Shown here piece by piece: positions 18,753 to 28,051 of a stretch of DNA of 64,000 nucleotides. The notes under the pieces are model-generated. The model had not been told where the DNA came from. It did no database searches and was given only the letters and a program-made list of their open reading frames with translations. Origin of the DNA: Pseudomonas sp. MIACH (lineage in GTDB: Bacteria > Pseudomonadota > Gammaproteobacteria > Pseudomonadales > Pseudomonadaceae); NCBI RefSeq assembly GCF_001269925.1, contig NZ_LHVO01000053.1, forward strand, positions 310,001 to 374,000. The letters are read 5' to 3'. Position 1 is the first letter of the stretch. The number at the start of each line of letters is the position of its first letter. Position numbers and translations under genes: made by a program.

Positions 18753-19490
18753 TTACTCAGCTGCAGCTACCGGAGCTTCTTCAACGAACTGCTCGGTACC
18801 ACCAGCAACGTGGTTGCGACCACGGATTACAGCGTCAGCCATCGAACCCATGTACAGCTGGATAGCGCGGATTGCGTCATCGTTGCCTGGGATGATGTAG
18901 TCAACGCCTTCCGGGCTGCTGTTGGTATCGACTACGCCGATAACAGGGATGCCCAGCTTGTTGGCTTCGGTGATCGCGATGCGCTCGTGATCAACGTCGA
19001 TAACGAACAGTGCGTCAGGCAGACCGCCCATGTCCTTGATACCACCCAGGGAACGATCGAGCTTTTCCAGGTCACGAGTGCGCATCAGCGCTTCTTTCTT
19101 GGTCAGCTTGGCGAAAGTACCGTCTTCGGCTTGCACTTCAAGGTCACGCAGACGCTTGATGGAAGCACGGATGGTTTTGAAGTTGGTCAGCATGCCGCCC
19201 AACCAGCGGTGATCGACGTACGGCGAACCGCAACGTGCTGCTTCTTCAGCAACGATCTTGCCAGCGGAACGCTTGGTGCCGACGAACAGAATCTTGTTTT
19301 TGCCCTGGGCCAGGCGCTCTACGAAAGTCAGAGCTTCGTTGAACATTGGCAGGGTTTTTTCAAGGTTGATGATGTGGATCTTGTTACGCGCGCCGAAAAT
19401 GTACTTACCCATTTTCGGGTTCCAGTAACGGGTCTGGTGACCGAAGTGCACACCGGCCTTCAGCATATCGCGCATGTTGACTTGGGACAT
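18753..19490 (-). CDS. rpsB: 30S ribosomal protein S2
   Basis: Small-subunit protein that joins late in 30S assembly and is needed to bind S1. The protein has 245 residues, starting MSQVNMRDMLKAGVHFGHQ, with the conserved RYWNPKMGKYIFG and the VDTNSSPEGVDYIIPGNDD segment. AGGAACT precedes the ATG. The leader and promoter upstream look like the conserved gamma-proteobacterial rpsB control region, where S2 represses its own translation. Confidence 0.98.
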   Translation of the reverse strand: MSQVNMRDMLKAGVHFGHQTRYWNPKMGKYIFGARNKIHIINLEKTLPMFNEALTFVERLAQGKNKILFVGTKRSAGKIVAEEAARCGSPYVDHRWLGGMLTNFKTIRASIKRLRDLEVQAEDGTFAKLTKKEALMRTRDLEKLDRSLGGIKDMGGLPDALFVIDVDHERIAITEANKLGIPVIGVVDTNSSPEGVDYIIPGNDDAIRAIQLYMGSMADAVIRGRNHVAGGTEQFVEEAPVAAAE

Positions 19491-19625
19491 GATAGTTCCT
19501 TAATAAGTCGGGTTTGGCCTCCACGTATCCCAATGACCAACCAGCGGCATCAAGGCCTCCGGCACCCAGGTCATCGTGTCGACACGTGTGTGGATTTAAG
19601 CTTTTCGGGGTATCCCCGGAAAGCG
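19491..19625 (-). ncRNA. rpsB 5' leader (t44/tff-like, S2 autoregulation)
   Basis: A leader of about 135 bases is predicted between the promoter at 19630-19642 and the rpsB ATG. It contains a GC-rich hairpin in which CCGGGGATACCCCG can pair near its 5' end. In E. coli the same map-rpsB gap encodes the t44/tff RNA, which is the rpsB leader bound by S2. The position and promoter match; S2 binding itself is inference. The rest of the 387-base gap (19626-19877) holds only the two divergent promoters. Confidence 0.6.
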
Positions 19626-19629
19626 GCGC

Positions 19630-19642
19630 ATTTTATACCACA
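19630..19642 (-). promoter_or_regulatory. rpsB promoter, extended -10
   Basis: On the minus strand the element reads TGTGGTATAAAAT followed by a GC-rich discriminator (GCGCCGC). The long, conserved -10 region with a G+C discriminator is characteristic of rpsB promoters and of stringently controlled ribosomal promoters. No good -35 box is visible, consistent with dependence on the extended -10. Confidence 0.7.
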
Positions 19643-19775
19643 CGAAGGGCGAAAACGAAACCCGCAATCACATTTGGCATCCGCGACTTGTGCGCAAGCC
19701 TTTGAATAGAGCCGATATAACCCCAGCTGATAGAGAGAAGCGATCGTCAGGGGCTCATGATTTGCCGCCCGCGTC

Positions 19776-19784
19776 TGTTAGAAT
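19776..19784 (+). promoter_or_regulatory. map promoter, extended -10
   Basis: TGTTAGAAT gives a TGn extension plus a good -10 hexamer (TAGAAT), about 95 bases before the map start codon. No matching -35 box is evident. It is divergent from the rpsB promoter. Confidence 0.55.
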
Positions 19785-19877
19785 CGCGTTTTTTGTGGCT
19801 TGTGCGAATTCAGCAACCTTTTGTCGCACGCCCGTAAACCGTATTGATTTCAGCGCGCCGCGCTAGAGAGAGCCTGT

Positions 19878-20660
19878 ATGACCGTTAGTTTGAAAACCGC
19901 CGAAGACATCGCCGGCATGCGCATTGCCGGCAAGCTGGCTGCCGACGTGCTGGAAATGATTGCCGAGCACGTCAAGCCCGGCGTTACCACCGAAACCCTG
20001 AACCAGATCTGCCATGACTATATCGTCAATGTGCAAAAGGCCATCCCTGCCCCCCTGAACTACAAGGGTTTCCCCAAGTCGATCTGCACTTCGGTCAACC
20101 ACGTGGTCTGCCACGGGATCCCGGGCGACAAGCCGTTGAAGGACGGCGACACCCTGAACATCGACGTCACCGTGATCAAGGACCGCTACTTCGGCGACAC
20201 CAGCCGCATGTTCCACGTCGGCACCGTGCCGGTCTGGGCCGAGCGCTTGTCCCAGGTCACCCAGGAATGCATGTACAAGGCTATCGAAATCGTCAAGCCT
20301 GGCTGCCGCCTGGGCGACATCGGTGAAGTGATCCAGAAGCACGCCGAAAAGAACGGTTTCTCGGTGGTGCGTGAATTCTGCGGCCACGGTATCGGCACCG
20401 TGTTCCACGAAGAACCGCAGATCCTGCACTACGGCCGCGCCGGCACCGGCATGGAGCTCAAGGCAGGCATGACTTTCACCATCGAGCCGATGATCAACCA
20501 AGGCAAGGCCGACACCAAGGTATTGGGCGACGGCTGGACGGCCATCACCAAGGACCGCAAGCTCTCGGCCCAGTGGGAACACACCCTGCTGGTCACCGAA
20601 ACCGGCTACGAGATCTTCACCCTGCGCGCCGACGACACGATCCCACGCGTCTCCGCATAA
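19878..20660 (+). CDS. map: methionine aminopeptidase, type I
   Basis: Removes the N-terminal methionine from nascent proteins with small second residues. The protein has 260 residues with the pita-bread fold. All metal ligands are visible: Asp in LNIDVTV, Asp in FGDTSR, His in GHGIGTVFHEEP, Glu in FTIEPMIN and Glu in QWEHTLLV. The start has GAGAG upstream. It is divergent from rpsB and 66 bases before glnD, which may share its transcript. Confidence 0.97.
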   Translation: MTVSLKTAEDIAGMRIAGKLAADVLEMIAEHVKPGVTTETLNQICHDYIVNVQKAIPAPLNYKGFPKSICTSVNHVVCHGIPGDKPLKDGDTLNIDVTVIKDRYFGDTSRMFHVGTVPVWAERLSQVTQECMYKAIEIVKPGCRLGDIGEVIQKHAEKNGFSVVREFCGHGIGTVFHEEPQILHYGRAGTGMELKAGMTFTIEPMINQGKADTKVLGDGWTAITKDRKLSAQWEHTLLVTETGYEIFTLRADDTIPRVSA

Positions 20661-20726
20661 AAGGCTGCCAAGGTTTTCCCCAACTGTGTTGTGACTGACT
20701 GACTAGATAGAAAGGAAAGCCGATCG

Positions 20727-23429
20727 ATGCCCCAGGTGGATCCCGAACTCTTCGACCGTGGCCAGTTCCAGGCGGAGCTGGCACTGAAAGCGAGTCCCAT
20801 TGCCGCGTTCAAAAAGGCCATCCGCCAGGCCCGCGAGGTGCTCGACGAGCGCTTTCGCAGCGGCCGGGACATCCGCCGACTGATCGAGGACCGCGCCTGG
20901 TTCGTCGATAACATCCTGCAAAAGGCCTGGGAACAGTTCAGTTGGAGTGAAGACGCCGATATTGCCCTGGTGGCGGTCGGCGGCTACGGCCGTGGCGAGC
21001 TGCACCCCTACTCCGACATCGACCTGCTGATCCTGCTGGACAGCGCCGACCATGAGATCTTTCGCGATTCCATCGAGCGTTTTCTGACGCTGCTGTGGGA
21101 CATCGGCCTGGAAGTCGGCCAGAGCGTGCGCTCGGTGGACGAATGCGCCGAAGAGGCCCGCGCCGACCTCACCGTCATCACCAACCTGATGGAAAGCCGC
21201 ACCATCGCCGGCCCCGAGCGCTTGCGCCAGCGCATGCTCGAAGTCACCAGCACCGCGCACATGTGGCCGAGCAAGGATTTCTTCCTGGCCAAGCGTGCCG
21301 AACAGAAGGCCCGGCACCACAAGTACAACGACACCGAATACAACCTGGAACCCAACGTCAAAGGCTCCCCAGGTGGGCTGCGCGATATCCAGACGATTCT
21401 GTGGGTAGCGCGTCGCCAATACGGCACTCTGAACCTGCGCGCCCTGGCCGGCGAAGGCTTCCTGGTGGAAAGCGAAAACGCCCTGCTGGCGTCGTCCCAG
21501 GAATTCCTGTGGAAAGTGCGCTACGCCCTGCACATGCTCGCCGGGCGCTCCGAAGACCGCCTGCTGTTCGACCACCAACGCTCCATCGCCACCCTGCTGG
21601 GGTTTGAAGGCGAAGACGCGAAGACCAGCATCGAAAGCTTCATGCAGCAGTACTATCGGGTAGTCATGAGCATCGCCCAGCTCAGCGACCTGATCATCCA
21701 GCACTTCGAAGAAGTGATCCTCGCCCCCGAAGACGAAGCTCCGCCGCAGCCGATCAATTCGCGCTTCCAGTTGCACGACGGCTATATCGAGGCGCGCAAC
21801 GACAACGTGTTCCGCCGCACCCCGTTCGCCATGCTGGAAATCTTCGTGCTGATGGCCCAGCAGCCGGAAATCAAGGGCGTACGCGCCGATACCATCCGCC
21901 TGCTGCGGGAAAACCGTCACCTGATCGACGATGACTTTCGCAACGACATTCGCAACACCAGCCTGTTTATCGAGCTGTTCAAGTGCAAGATCGGCATCCA
22001 CCGCAACCTGCGCCGCATGAACCGCTACGGCATCCTCGGGCGCTACCTGCCGGAGTTCGGCTTTATCGTCGGGCAGATGCAGCACGACCTGTTCCACATC
22101 TATACCGTGGACGCCCACACCCTGAACCTGATCAAGCACCTGCGTAAGTTGCAGTACACCCAGGTGTCCGAGAAATTCCCGCTGGCCAGCAAGCTCATGG
22201 CCAAGCTGCCCAAGCCGGAGTTGATCTACCTCGCCGGCCTGTACCACGACATCGGCAAGGGCCGGCACGGTGATCACTCGGAAATCGGCGCAGTGGATGC
22301 CGAGGCGTTCTGCCAGCGTCACCAGTTGCCACTGTGGGACAGCCGCCTGATCGTCTGGCTGGTGCAGAACCACCTGGTGATGTCGACCACCGCCCAGCGC
22401 AAGGACTTGTCCGACCCGCAGGTGATCCACGATTTCGCGCAGATCGTCGGCGATGAAACCCGCCTCGACTACCTGTACGTGCTGACCGTCTCCGATATCA
22501 ACGCCACCAATCCGACCCTATGGAACTCCTGGCGCGCAAGCCTGTTGCGCCAGCTCTACACCGAGACCAAGCGTGCCCTGCGCCGAGGCCTGGAAAACCC
22601 GGTGGACCGCGAAGAGCAGATCCGCCGCACCCAAAGCGCGGCGCTGGATATCCTGGTGCGCGGCGGCAACGACCCGGACGACGTCGAGCAACTGTGGTCG
22701 CAATTGGGTGACGATTACTTCCTGCGCCACACCGCCGGCGATGTGGCCTGGCACACCGACGCGATCCTGCAGCAACCGGCTGATGGCGGCCCGCTGGTGC
22801 TGATCAAGGAAACCACCCAGCGCGAATTCGAAGGCGGCACGCAGATCTTCATCTATGCGCCCGACCAGCACGACTTCTTCGCCGTGACCGTGGCGGCCAT
22901 GGACCAGCTCAACCTGAACATCCATGACGCCCGCGTCATCACCTCCAGCAGCCAGTTCACCCTCGACACCTACATCGTGCTGGATACCGAAGGCGAGTCC
23001 ATCGGCGATAACCCGGCGCGGGTGAAAAAGATCCGCGAAGGCCTGACCGAAGCGCTGCGTAACCCGGATGACTACCCGACCATCATCCAGCGTCGAGTAC
23101 CGCGCCAACTCAAGCACTTTGCCTTTGCGCCCCAGGTAACCATTTCCAACGATGCCCAGCGTCCGGTCACGGTGCTGGAGCTCAGCGCGCCGGACCGGCC
23201 AGGCCTGCTGGCAAGGATCGGCGGCATTTTCCTGGAATTCGATTTGTCACTGCAGAACGCCAAGATCGCAACCCTGGGCGAACGGGTGGAAGACGTGTTC
23301 TTTATTACCGATGCCGATAACCAGCCGCTGTCCGACCCGGAACTGTGCCGCCGCTTGCAGGAAGCCATCGTCCAGCAGTTGAGCGTCAATCAGGAAAATA
23401 GCGTTGAGTTGTCGCGCTTGAGTATCTGA
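20727..23429 (+). CDS. glnD: bifunctional uridylyltransferase/uridylyl-removing enzyme
   Basis: Senses glutamine and adds or removes UMP on PII proteins (GlnB/GlnK), the top of the nitrogen cascade. The protein has 900 residues: N-terminal nucleotidyltransferase with VGGYGRGELHPYSDIDLL (the D-x-D pair binds metal), a helical linker, the HD domain with LYHDIGKGRHGDHSE near residue 510 that removes UMP, and two C-terminal ACT domains (from about 700 and 810) that bind glutamine. AAGGAAA precedes the ATG. The domain set is complete. Confidence 0.97.
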   Translation: MPQVDPELFDRGQFQAELALKASPIAAFKKAIRQAREVLDERFRSGRDIRRLIEDRAWFVDNILQKAWEQFSWSEDADIALVAVGGYGRGELHPYSDIDLLILLDSADHEIFRDSIERFLTLLWDIGLEVGQSVRSVDECAEEARADLTVITNLMESRTIAGPERLRQRMLEVTSTAHMWPSKDFFLAKRAEQKARHHKYNDTEYNLEPNVKGSPGGLRDIQTILWVARRQYGTLNLRALAGEGFLVESENALLASSQEFLWKVRYALHMLAGRSEDRLLFDHQRSIATLLGFEGEDAKTSIESFMQQYYRVVMSIAQLSDLIIQHFEEVILAPEDEAPPQPINSRFQLHDGYIEARNDNVFRRTPFAMLEIFVLMAQQPEIKGVRADTIRLLRENRHLIDDDFRNDIRNTSLFIELFKCKIGIHRNLRRMNRYGILGRYLPEFGFIVGQMQHDLFHIYTVDAHTLNLIKHLRKLQYTQVSEKFPLASKLMAKLPKPELIYLAGLYHDIGKGRHGDHSEIGAVDAEAFCQRHQLPLWDSRLIVWLVQNHLVMSTTAQRKDLSDPQVIHDFAQIVGDETRLDYLYVLTVSDINATNPTLWNSWRASLLRQLYTETKRALRRGLENPVDREEQIRRTQSAALDILVRGGNDPDDVEQLWSQLGDDYFLRHTAGDVAWHTDAILQQPADGGPLVLIKETTQREFEGGTQIFIYAPDQHDFFAVTVAAMDQLNLNIHDARVITSSSQFTLDTYIVLDTEGESIGDNPARVKKIREGLTEALRNPDDYPTIIQRRVPRQLKHFAFAPQVTISNDAQRPVTVLELSAPDRPGLLARIGGIFLEFDLSLQNAKIATLGERVEDVFFITDADNQPLSDPELCRRLQEAIVQQLSVNQENSVELSRLSI

Positions 23430-23474
23430 CCGACAGCCTTTTTTTGCTTCCAATGAATTGAACGAGATCCACCG

Positions 23475-24674
23475 ATGAACAACGCCCTGAACCAGCTGCA
23501 GCCTTACCCGTTCGAGAAACTGCGCGCCCTGCTCGGCAGCGTTACGCCAAACCCGGACAAACGCCCAATCGCGCTGTCCATCGGCGAACCCAAGCATAAG
23601 TCCCCGACGTTCGTCGCCGAGGCACTGAGCAATAACCTCGACCAGATGGCGGTGTACCCGACCACCCTGGGCATCCCGGCTTTGCGCGAGGCCATCGGCG
23701 CCTGGTGCGAACGCCGCTTCAACATGCCCAAGAGCTGGCTGGACCCGGCGCGCAATATCCTGCCGGTCAACGGCACCCGTGAAGCGCTGTTCGCCTTCAC
23801 CCAGACCGTGGTCAACCGTGGCGACGACGCGCTGGTGGTCAGCCCGAACCCGTTCTACCAGATCTACGAAGGCGCCGCGTTCCTGGCCGGGGCCAAGCCG
23901 CACTACCTGCCATGCCTGGATGAAAACGGCTTCAACCCGGATTTCGACGCCGTGTCGCCGGACATCTGGAAACGCTGCCAGATCCTGTTCCTGTGCTCCC
24001 CCGGCAACCCGACCGGCGCGCTGATCCCGGTCGAGACCCTGAAAAAACTCATCGCCCTGGCCGACGAATACGACTTCGTCATCGCTGCTGACGAGTGCTA
24101 CAGCGAACTCTACTTCGACGAACAAACCCCACCGCCGGGCCTGCTCAGCGCATGTGTCGAACTGGGCCGCCAGGACTTCAAGCGCTGTGTGGTATTCCAT
24201 AGCCTGTCCAAGCGCTCCAACCTGCCAGGCCTGCGCTCCGGCTTCGTGGCCGGCGACGCCGAGATCCTCAAGGGCTTCCTGCTGTACCGCACCTACCACG
24301 GCTGTGCGATGCCGGTTCAAACCCAACTGGCCAGCATCGCCGCATGGCAGGACGAGGCCCATGTGCAGGCCAACCGAGACCTGTACCGCGAAAAGTTTGA
24401 CGCCGTGCTGGCGATCCTCAAGCCCGTGCTGGACGTACAGGCCCCGGATGGCGGGTTCTATCTGTGGCCGAATGTGCAGGGCGATGATGCCGCGTTCTGC
24501 CGCGACCTGTTCGTGGAGGAGCACGTGACGGTGGTGCCGGGTTCGTACCTGTCGCGGGAAGTCGAGGGCGTCAACCCCGGCGCCGGGCGTGTGCGCCTGG
24601 CGCTGGTGGCACCCCTGGCGGAGTGCGTGGAAGCCGCTGAACGGATGCGGGATTTTATCCAGCGTCGTCGGTAA
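23475..24674 (+). CDS. dapC: succinyldiaminopimelate transaminase
   Basis: PLP-dependent class I/II aminotransferase that converts N-succinyl-2-amino-6-ketopimelate to succinyl-DAP in the lysine pathway. The protein has 399 residues. The PLP lysine lies in HSLSKRSNLPGLRSGF; NPGNPTG-type binding is seen as SPGNPTGAL, and the Asp that holds the pyridine nitrogen in AADECYSEL. The assignment over other family I aminotransferases rests on its glnD-adjacent place, as in P. aeruginosa, and on nearby dapD and dapE. Confidence 0.9.
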   Translation: MNNALNQLQPYPFEKLRALLGSVTPNPDKRPIALSIGEPKHKSPTFVAEALSNNLDQMAVYPTTLGIPALREAIGAWCERRFNMPKSWLDPARNILPVNGTREALFAFTQTVVNRGDDALVVSPNPFYQIYEGAAFLAGAKPHYLPCLDENGFNPDFDAVSPDIWKRCQILFLCSPGNPTGALIPVETLKKLIALADEYDFVIAADECYSELYFDEQTPPPGLLSACVELGRQDFKRCVVFHSLSKRSNLPGLRSGFVAGDAEILKGFLLYRTYHGCAMPVQTQLASIAAWQDEAHVQANRDLYREKFDAVLAILKPVLDVQAPDGGFYLWPNVQGDDAAFCRDLFVEEHVTVVPGSYLSREVEGVNPGAGRVRLALVAPLAECVEAAERMRDFIQRRR

Positions 24675-24686
24675 ACGCCTTGCGGG

Positions 24687-26330
24687 TCATTTCACCTGAC
24701 CCAGATTCGCTTCACTCATGTCCAGCTCCGCCAACACCTCCCTCAAGACGTCATCACCAATCTGGTGATGACGGCTCAGGCTATACAACTCCAGGCGTTG
24801 CGCGCGCAGGGCCTTGAGCCGCAGCTTGCGCTCAAGCAGATCCATTTGCTGCGCCAGCGCCTGGGCTTCCGCCGAGTCATTGAACACCTCCAACTGATGG
24901 CGATATTCCGACATCAACCGCGCCTTTAGCTCAGTGGCCAATGCGGCCTGGGCGGCGTCCTGGGTTTCGGTTTCTGTCGGCTCTTCGGCCTCCAAGGCGT
25001 GGATTGCGGCGACAGCGGTCTTTTTCCAAGCTTCACGCACTTCGTTGTGGCGCTTTTCATCGGGGCTTTTTTCGATCCCGCGCAACAGCATCGGCAAGGC
25101 GATGCAGGCAGCGATCAGCGACAGCAGGATCACGCCAGCAGCGATGAAAATCAGCAGGTCACGCTCAGGAAAGTCTTTGCCCGGCGCCAGCAACAAAGGC
25201 ACCGACATCACACCGGCCAAGGTCACCGCACCGCGCACACCGCCCACGGTCAGCAACCAACAGGACCGTGCGGTGGGCACCAGGGTCAGTTCACTTTTCC
25301 CACGTAGGCGACGGAGCAAACCCGACAAGCGCCAGATGCTCTGCACCCAGATAAAGCGCAACACCACCAGCACCAGGAAGATCGCAATCACATCCAGGCA
25401 GCGATACAGCAAGGTCGGCCACAATGTCGGTTCATGGCTGACCACGGCTTTGATGATGTCCGGCAATTGCAGGCCCAGCAGCAGGAAGATCAGACCGTTG
25501 AAGGCAAACTCCAGCAATGACCAGACACTGCGATTGAGCAGGCGCGTACTGGTCTGGCGGGGCAGCAGGTCGAGCCAGCTTTGCATCATGCCCGCCGCCA
25601 CCGCCGACAAGATGCCCGAGGCCCCAAGGCGTTCGGCCAGCACGTAGGCCGCAAACGGCAGCAGCAACATGAACACCACGTGGGTCGCCGGGTCATCCCA
25701 ACCTCGAGCAATCATCCAGGCACGCAGGCGGCCGACCAGCCAGCTCAACGCCACGCCCACCGCCAGGCCACCGACAGCCACCAGCACGAACGTCAGGCTG
25801 GCATCCGCGAGCGAAAAGATTCCGGTCAATGCCGCCGCCAGGGCAAACTTAAACGTCACCAGGCCCGAAGCATCATTCATCAGGGCCTCGCCCTGGAGCA
25901 TATGCATCAGAGGCGTCGGCAAGCGGTTCTGAGCGATCGCCGACACGGCCACGGCATCCGTCGGCGACAACACAGCTGCGAGGGCGAAGGCCACCGGCAG
26001 CGGGATCGTCGGCAATAGCCAATGAATGAAGTAACCAGCACCGACCACGGTGAACAGCACCAGCCCGACGGCCAGCGTCAGGATCGGCCCGCGCAGGCGC
26101 CACAATTCGCGCTTGGGCATGCGCCAGCCATCGGAGAACAGCAACGGTGGCAGGAACAGAAACAGGAACAACTCCGGGTCCAGCGCCACATGCAGCCCCA
26201 GCGTGGGCCAGGCGAGCAACGCGCCAGCGGCAATCTGCACCAGAGGCAACGGCAGGGGGATGACACGCCCGACCAGACGCGAAACGCTGACCAGCATCAG
26301 CAGGATAAGAACGGTGTAGGCGGTTTGCAT
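24687..26330 (-). CDS. Na+/H+ antiporter, CPA1 family (YjcE/NhaP-like)
   Basis: Predicted inner-membrane cation/proton exchanger of 547 residues from the ATG at 26330; the open extension of 17 codons upstream is polar and lacks the membrane start. About 12 hydrophobic segments fill residues 1-410. The CPA1 ion-binding Asn-Asp pair is visible in GEALMNDASGLV, and the preceding LSPTDAVAV is also typical. A charged cytosolic tail of some 130 residues follows, rich in helices (QALAQQMDLLERKLRLKA). It is inverted relative to dapC, with which it is convergent across 12 bases. Ion preference cannot be read from the sequence. Confidence 0.88.
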   Translation of the reverse strand: MQTAYTVLILLMLVSVSRLVGRVIPLPLPLVQIAAGALLAWPTLGLHVALDPELFLFLFLPPLLFSDGWRMPKRELWRLRGPILTLAVGLVLFTVVGAGYFIHWLLPTIPLPVAFALAAVLSPTDAVAVSAIAQNRLPTPLMHMLQGEALMNDASGLVTFKFALAAALTGIFSLADASLTFVLVAVGGLAVGVALSWLVGRLRAWMIARGWDDPATHVVFMLLLPFAAYVLAERLGASGILSAVAAGMMQSWLDLLPRQTSTRLLNRSVWSLLEFAFNGLIFLLLGLQLPDIIKAVVSHEPTLWPTLLYRCLDVIAIFLVLVVLRFIWVQSIWRLSGLLRRLRGKSELTLVPTARSCWLLTVGGVRGAVTLAGVMSVPLLLAPGKDFPERDLLIFIAAGVILLSLIAACIALPMLLRGIEKSPDEKRHNEVREAWKKTAVAAIHALEAEEPTETETQDAAQAALATELKARLMSEYRHQLEVFNDSAEAQALAQQMDLLERKLRLKALRAQRLELYSLSRHHQIGDDVLREVLAELDMSEANLGQVK

Positions 26331-26557
26331 AACGCGGTTTTCCCGGACAATCGACTTGCAACGACACACATCAGGCAACAACTGGCAGTTGAAGTGCCAT
26401 ATTACCCGGCTATGTTACCGGCCTATGCTGCGCGCTGGCTTTTGCACAAAAGTCGCACGACGCTGACGAGCGGCACTCAAACGTGCTGGTCGTGGCATAA
26501 TCCGTGATCTTTCGGTTTCATCCGCACACGACATCAGATCAGAGGGGGGGCAATTCC

Positions 26558-26920
26558 TTGACCGCTTCAAGCAAAACGTTGCACCTTTTCGGCATCAAAG
26601 CCTGCGACACCATGAAAAAGGCGCGCACCTGGCTCGATGAGCACGCTGTGAGCTATGAGTTCCACGACTACAAAACGGCCGGTATCGACCGCGAACACTT
26701 GACCCAATGGTGCAACGAGCACGGTTGGCAGGTGGTTTTGAACCGTGCGGGCACCACCTTTCGCAAACTCGAAGACGAACGCAAAGCCGATCTCGATCAG
26801 TCGAAAGCCATTGAATTGATGCTCGCACAACCTTCGATGATCAAGCGCCCGGTGCTTGATCTCGGTGACAGAACCCTGATTGGCTTCAAGCCAGATAGCT
26901 ATTCGGCAGCCCTCAAGTAG
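26558..26920 (+). CDS. ArsC/Spx-family reductase, YffB-like
   Basis: Thioredoxin-fold protein of 120 residues in the ArsC superfamily. The N-terminal LHLFGIKACDTMKKARTW carries the single conserved cysteine; later arginines (RAGTTFRKL and RPVLDLG) match the family. Despite the name, YffB-type members have not been shown to reduce arsenate, and E. coli YffB is linked to glutathione. I chose the TTG at 26558: GAGGGGGGG sits seven bases upstream, and the length fits the family, whereas an upstream ATG at 26504 would add 18 atypical residues. The gene is 32 bases before dapD and probably in its operon. Confidence 0.85.
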   Translation: MTASSKTLHLFGIKACDTMKKARTWLDEHAVSYEFHDYKTAGIDREHLTQWCNEHGWQVVLNRAGTTFRKLEDERKADLDQSKAIELMLAQPSMIKRPVLDLGDRTLIGFKPDSYSAALK

Positions 26921-26952
26921 GCCAGCCCTTCCATTTTTGTAGAGGTAACAGC

Positions 26953-27987
26953 ATGTCCAATTCCCTGTTCAGCCTGGGCTTCGGCGTCGGCACTCAGAAC
27001 CGCCAAGGTGCTTGGCTGGAAGTGTTTTACGCACAACCCTTGCTCAACCCATCGGCTGAAATCGTCGCTGCCATTGCGCCGATCCTCGGCTACAACGAAG
27101 GCAACCAGGCGATCACCTTCACCGTCGCCCAGGCCCTGCAACTGGCTGACGCGCTCAAAGGCGTCGACGCTGTCCAAGCCGCGCTGCTGAGCCGCCTGGC
27201 AGAAAGCCACACGCCGCTGGTCGCCACGTTGCTGGCCGAGGACGCCGCACTGACGTCTACCCCCGAGGCCTACCTCAAGCTGCACCTGTTGTCCCATCGC
27301 CTGGTCAAGCCACACGGCCTGAGCCTCGCCGGTGTGTTCCCGCAACTGCCGAACGTGGCCTGGACCAGCCAGGGTGCGATCGACATCAATGAGCTGGCCG
27401 AACGCCAACTGGAAGCACGCCTGCGTGGCGAACTGCTGGAAGTGTTCTCGGTGGACAAGTTCCCGAAAATGACCGACTACGTGGTGCCGAGCGGCGTGCG
27501 TATCGCTGACGCCGCGCGTATCCGCCTCGGCGCCTACGTGGGCGAAGGCACCACCGTGATGCACGAAGGTTTCGTCAACTTCAACGCCGGCACCGAAGGC
27601 CCGGGCATGATCGAAGGCCGCGTATCGGCTGGCGTGTTCGTCGGCAAGGGTTCGGACCTGGGCGGCGGTTGCTCGACCATGGGCACCCTGTCGGGCGGCG
27701 GCAACATCGTGATCAAGGTCGGCGAAGGCTGCCTGATCGGCGCCAACGCCGGTATCGGTATCCCATTGGGCGACCGCAACACAGTGGAATCGGGCCTGTA
27801 TGTCACCGCCGGCACCAAGGTTGCACTGCTGGACGAGTCGAACCAACTGGTCAAGGTGGTCAAGGCGCGCGAACTGGCCGGCCAACCGGACCTGCTGTTC
27901 CGCCGTAACTCCGAGACCGGTGCCGTGGAGTGCAAAACCCACAAATCGGCCATCGAACTGAACGAAGCGCTGCACGCTCACAACTAA
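26953..27987 (+). CDS. dapD: 2,3,4,5-tetrahydropyridine-2,6-dicarboxylate N-succinyltransferase
   Basis: Transfers succinyl from succinyl-CoA to tetrahydrodipicolinate, committing it to the succinylase branch of DAP/lysine synthesis. The protein has 344 residues, the long form seen in Pseudomonas and actinobacteria. The C-terminal half is a left-handed beta helix with hexapeptide turns (VPSGVRIADAARIRLGAYVG, then EGCLIGANAGIGIPLGDRN). The glutamate-containing MIEGRVSAG region is the likely acyl-transfer site. GAGGT precedes the ATG. Upstream and downstream genes are co-oriented. Confidence 0.96.
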   Translation: MSNSLFSLGFGVGTQNRQGAWLEVFYAQPLLNPSAEIVAAIAPILGYNEGNQAITFTVAQALQLADALKGVDAVQAALLSRLAESHTPLVATLLAEDAALTSTPEAYLKLHLLSHRLVKPHGLSLAGVFPQLPNVAWTSQGAIDINELAERQLEARLRGELLEVFSVDKFPKMTDYVVPSGVRIADAARIRLGAYVGEGTTVMHEGFVNFNAGTEGPGMIEGRVSAGVFVGKGSDLGGGCSTMGTLSGGGNIVIKVGEGCLIGANAGIGIPLGDRNTVESGLYVTAGTKVALLDESNQLVKVVKARELAGQPDLLFRRNSETGAVECKTHKSAIELNEALHAHN

Positions 27988-28051
27988 GCAGCCACTCGAT
28001 GCCACTAGCGGGCCCCGACCCTGGGGCTCGCTTATACGAGTCTTGAACACC

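Noticed and set aside
26558..26920. Arsenate reductase ArsC
   Set aside because: It belongs to the superfamily, but no ars genes are near and its neighbours are dap genes; the YffB-like call is safer.
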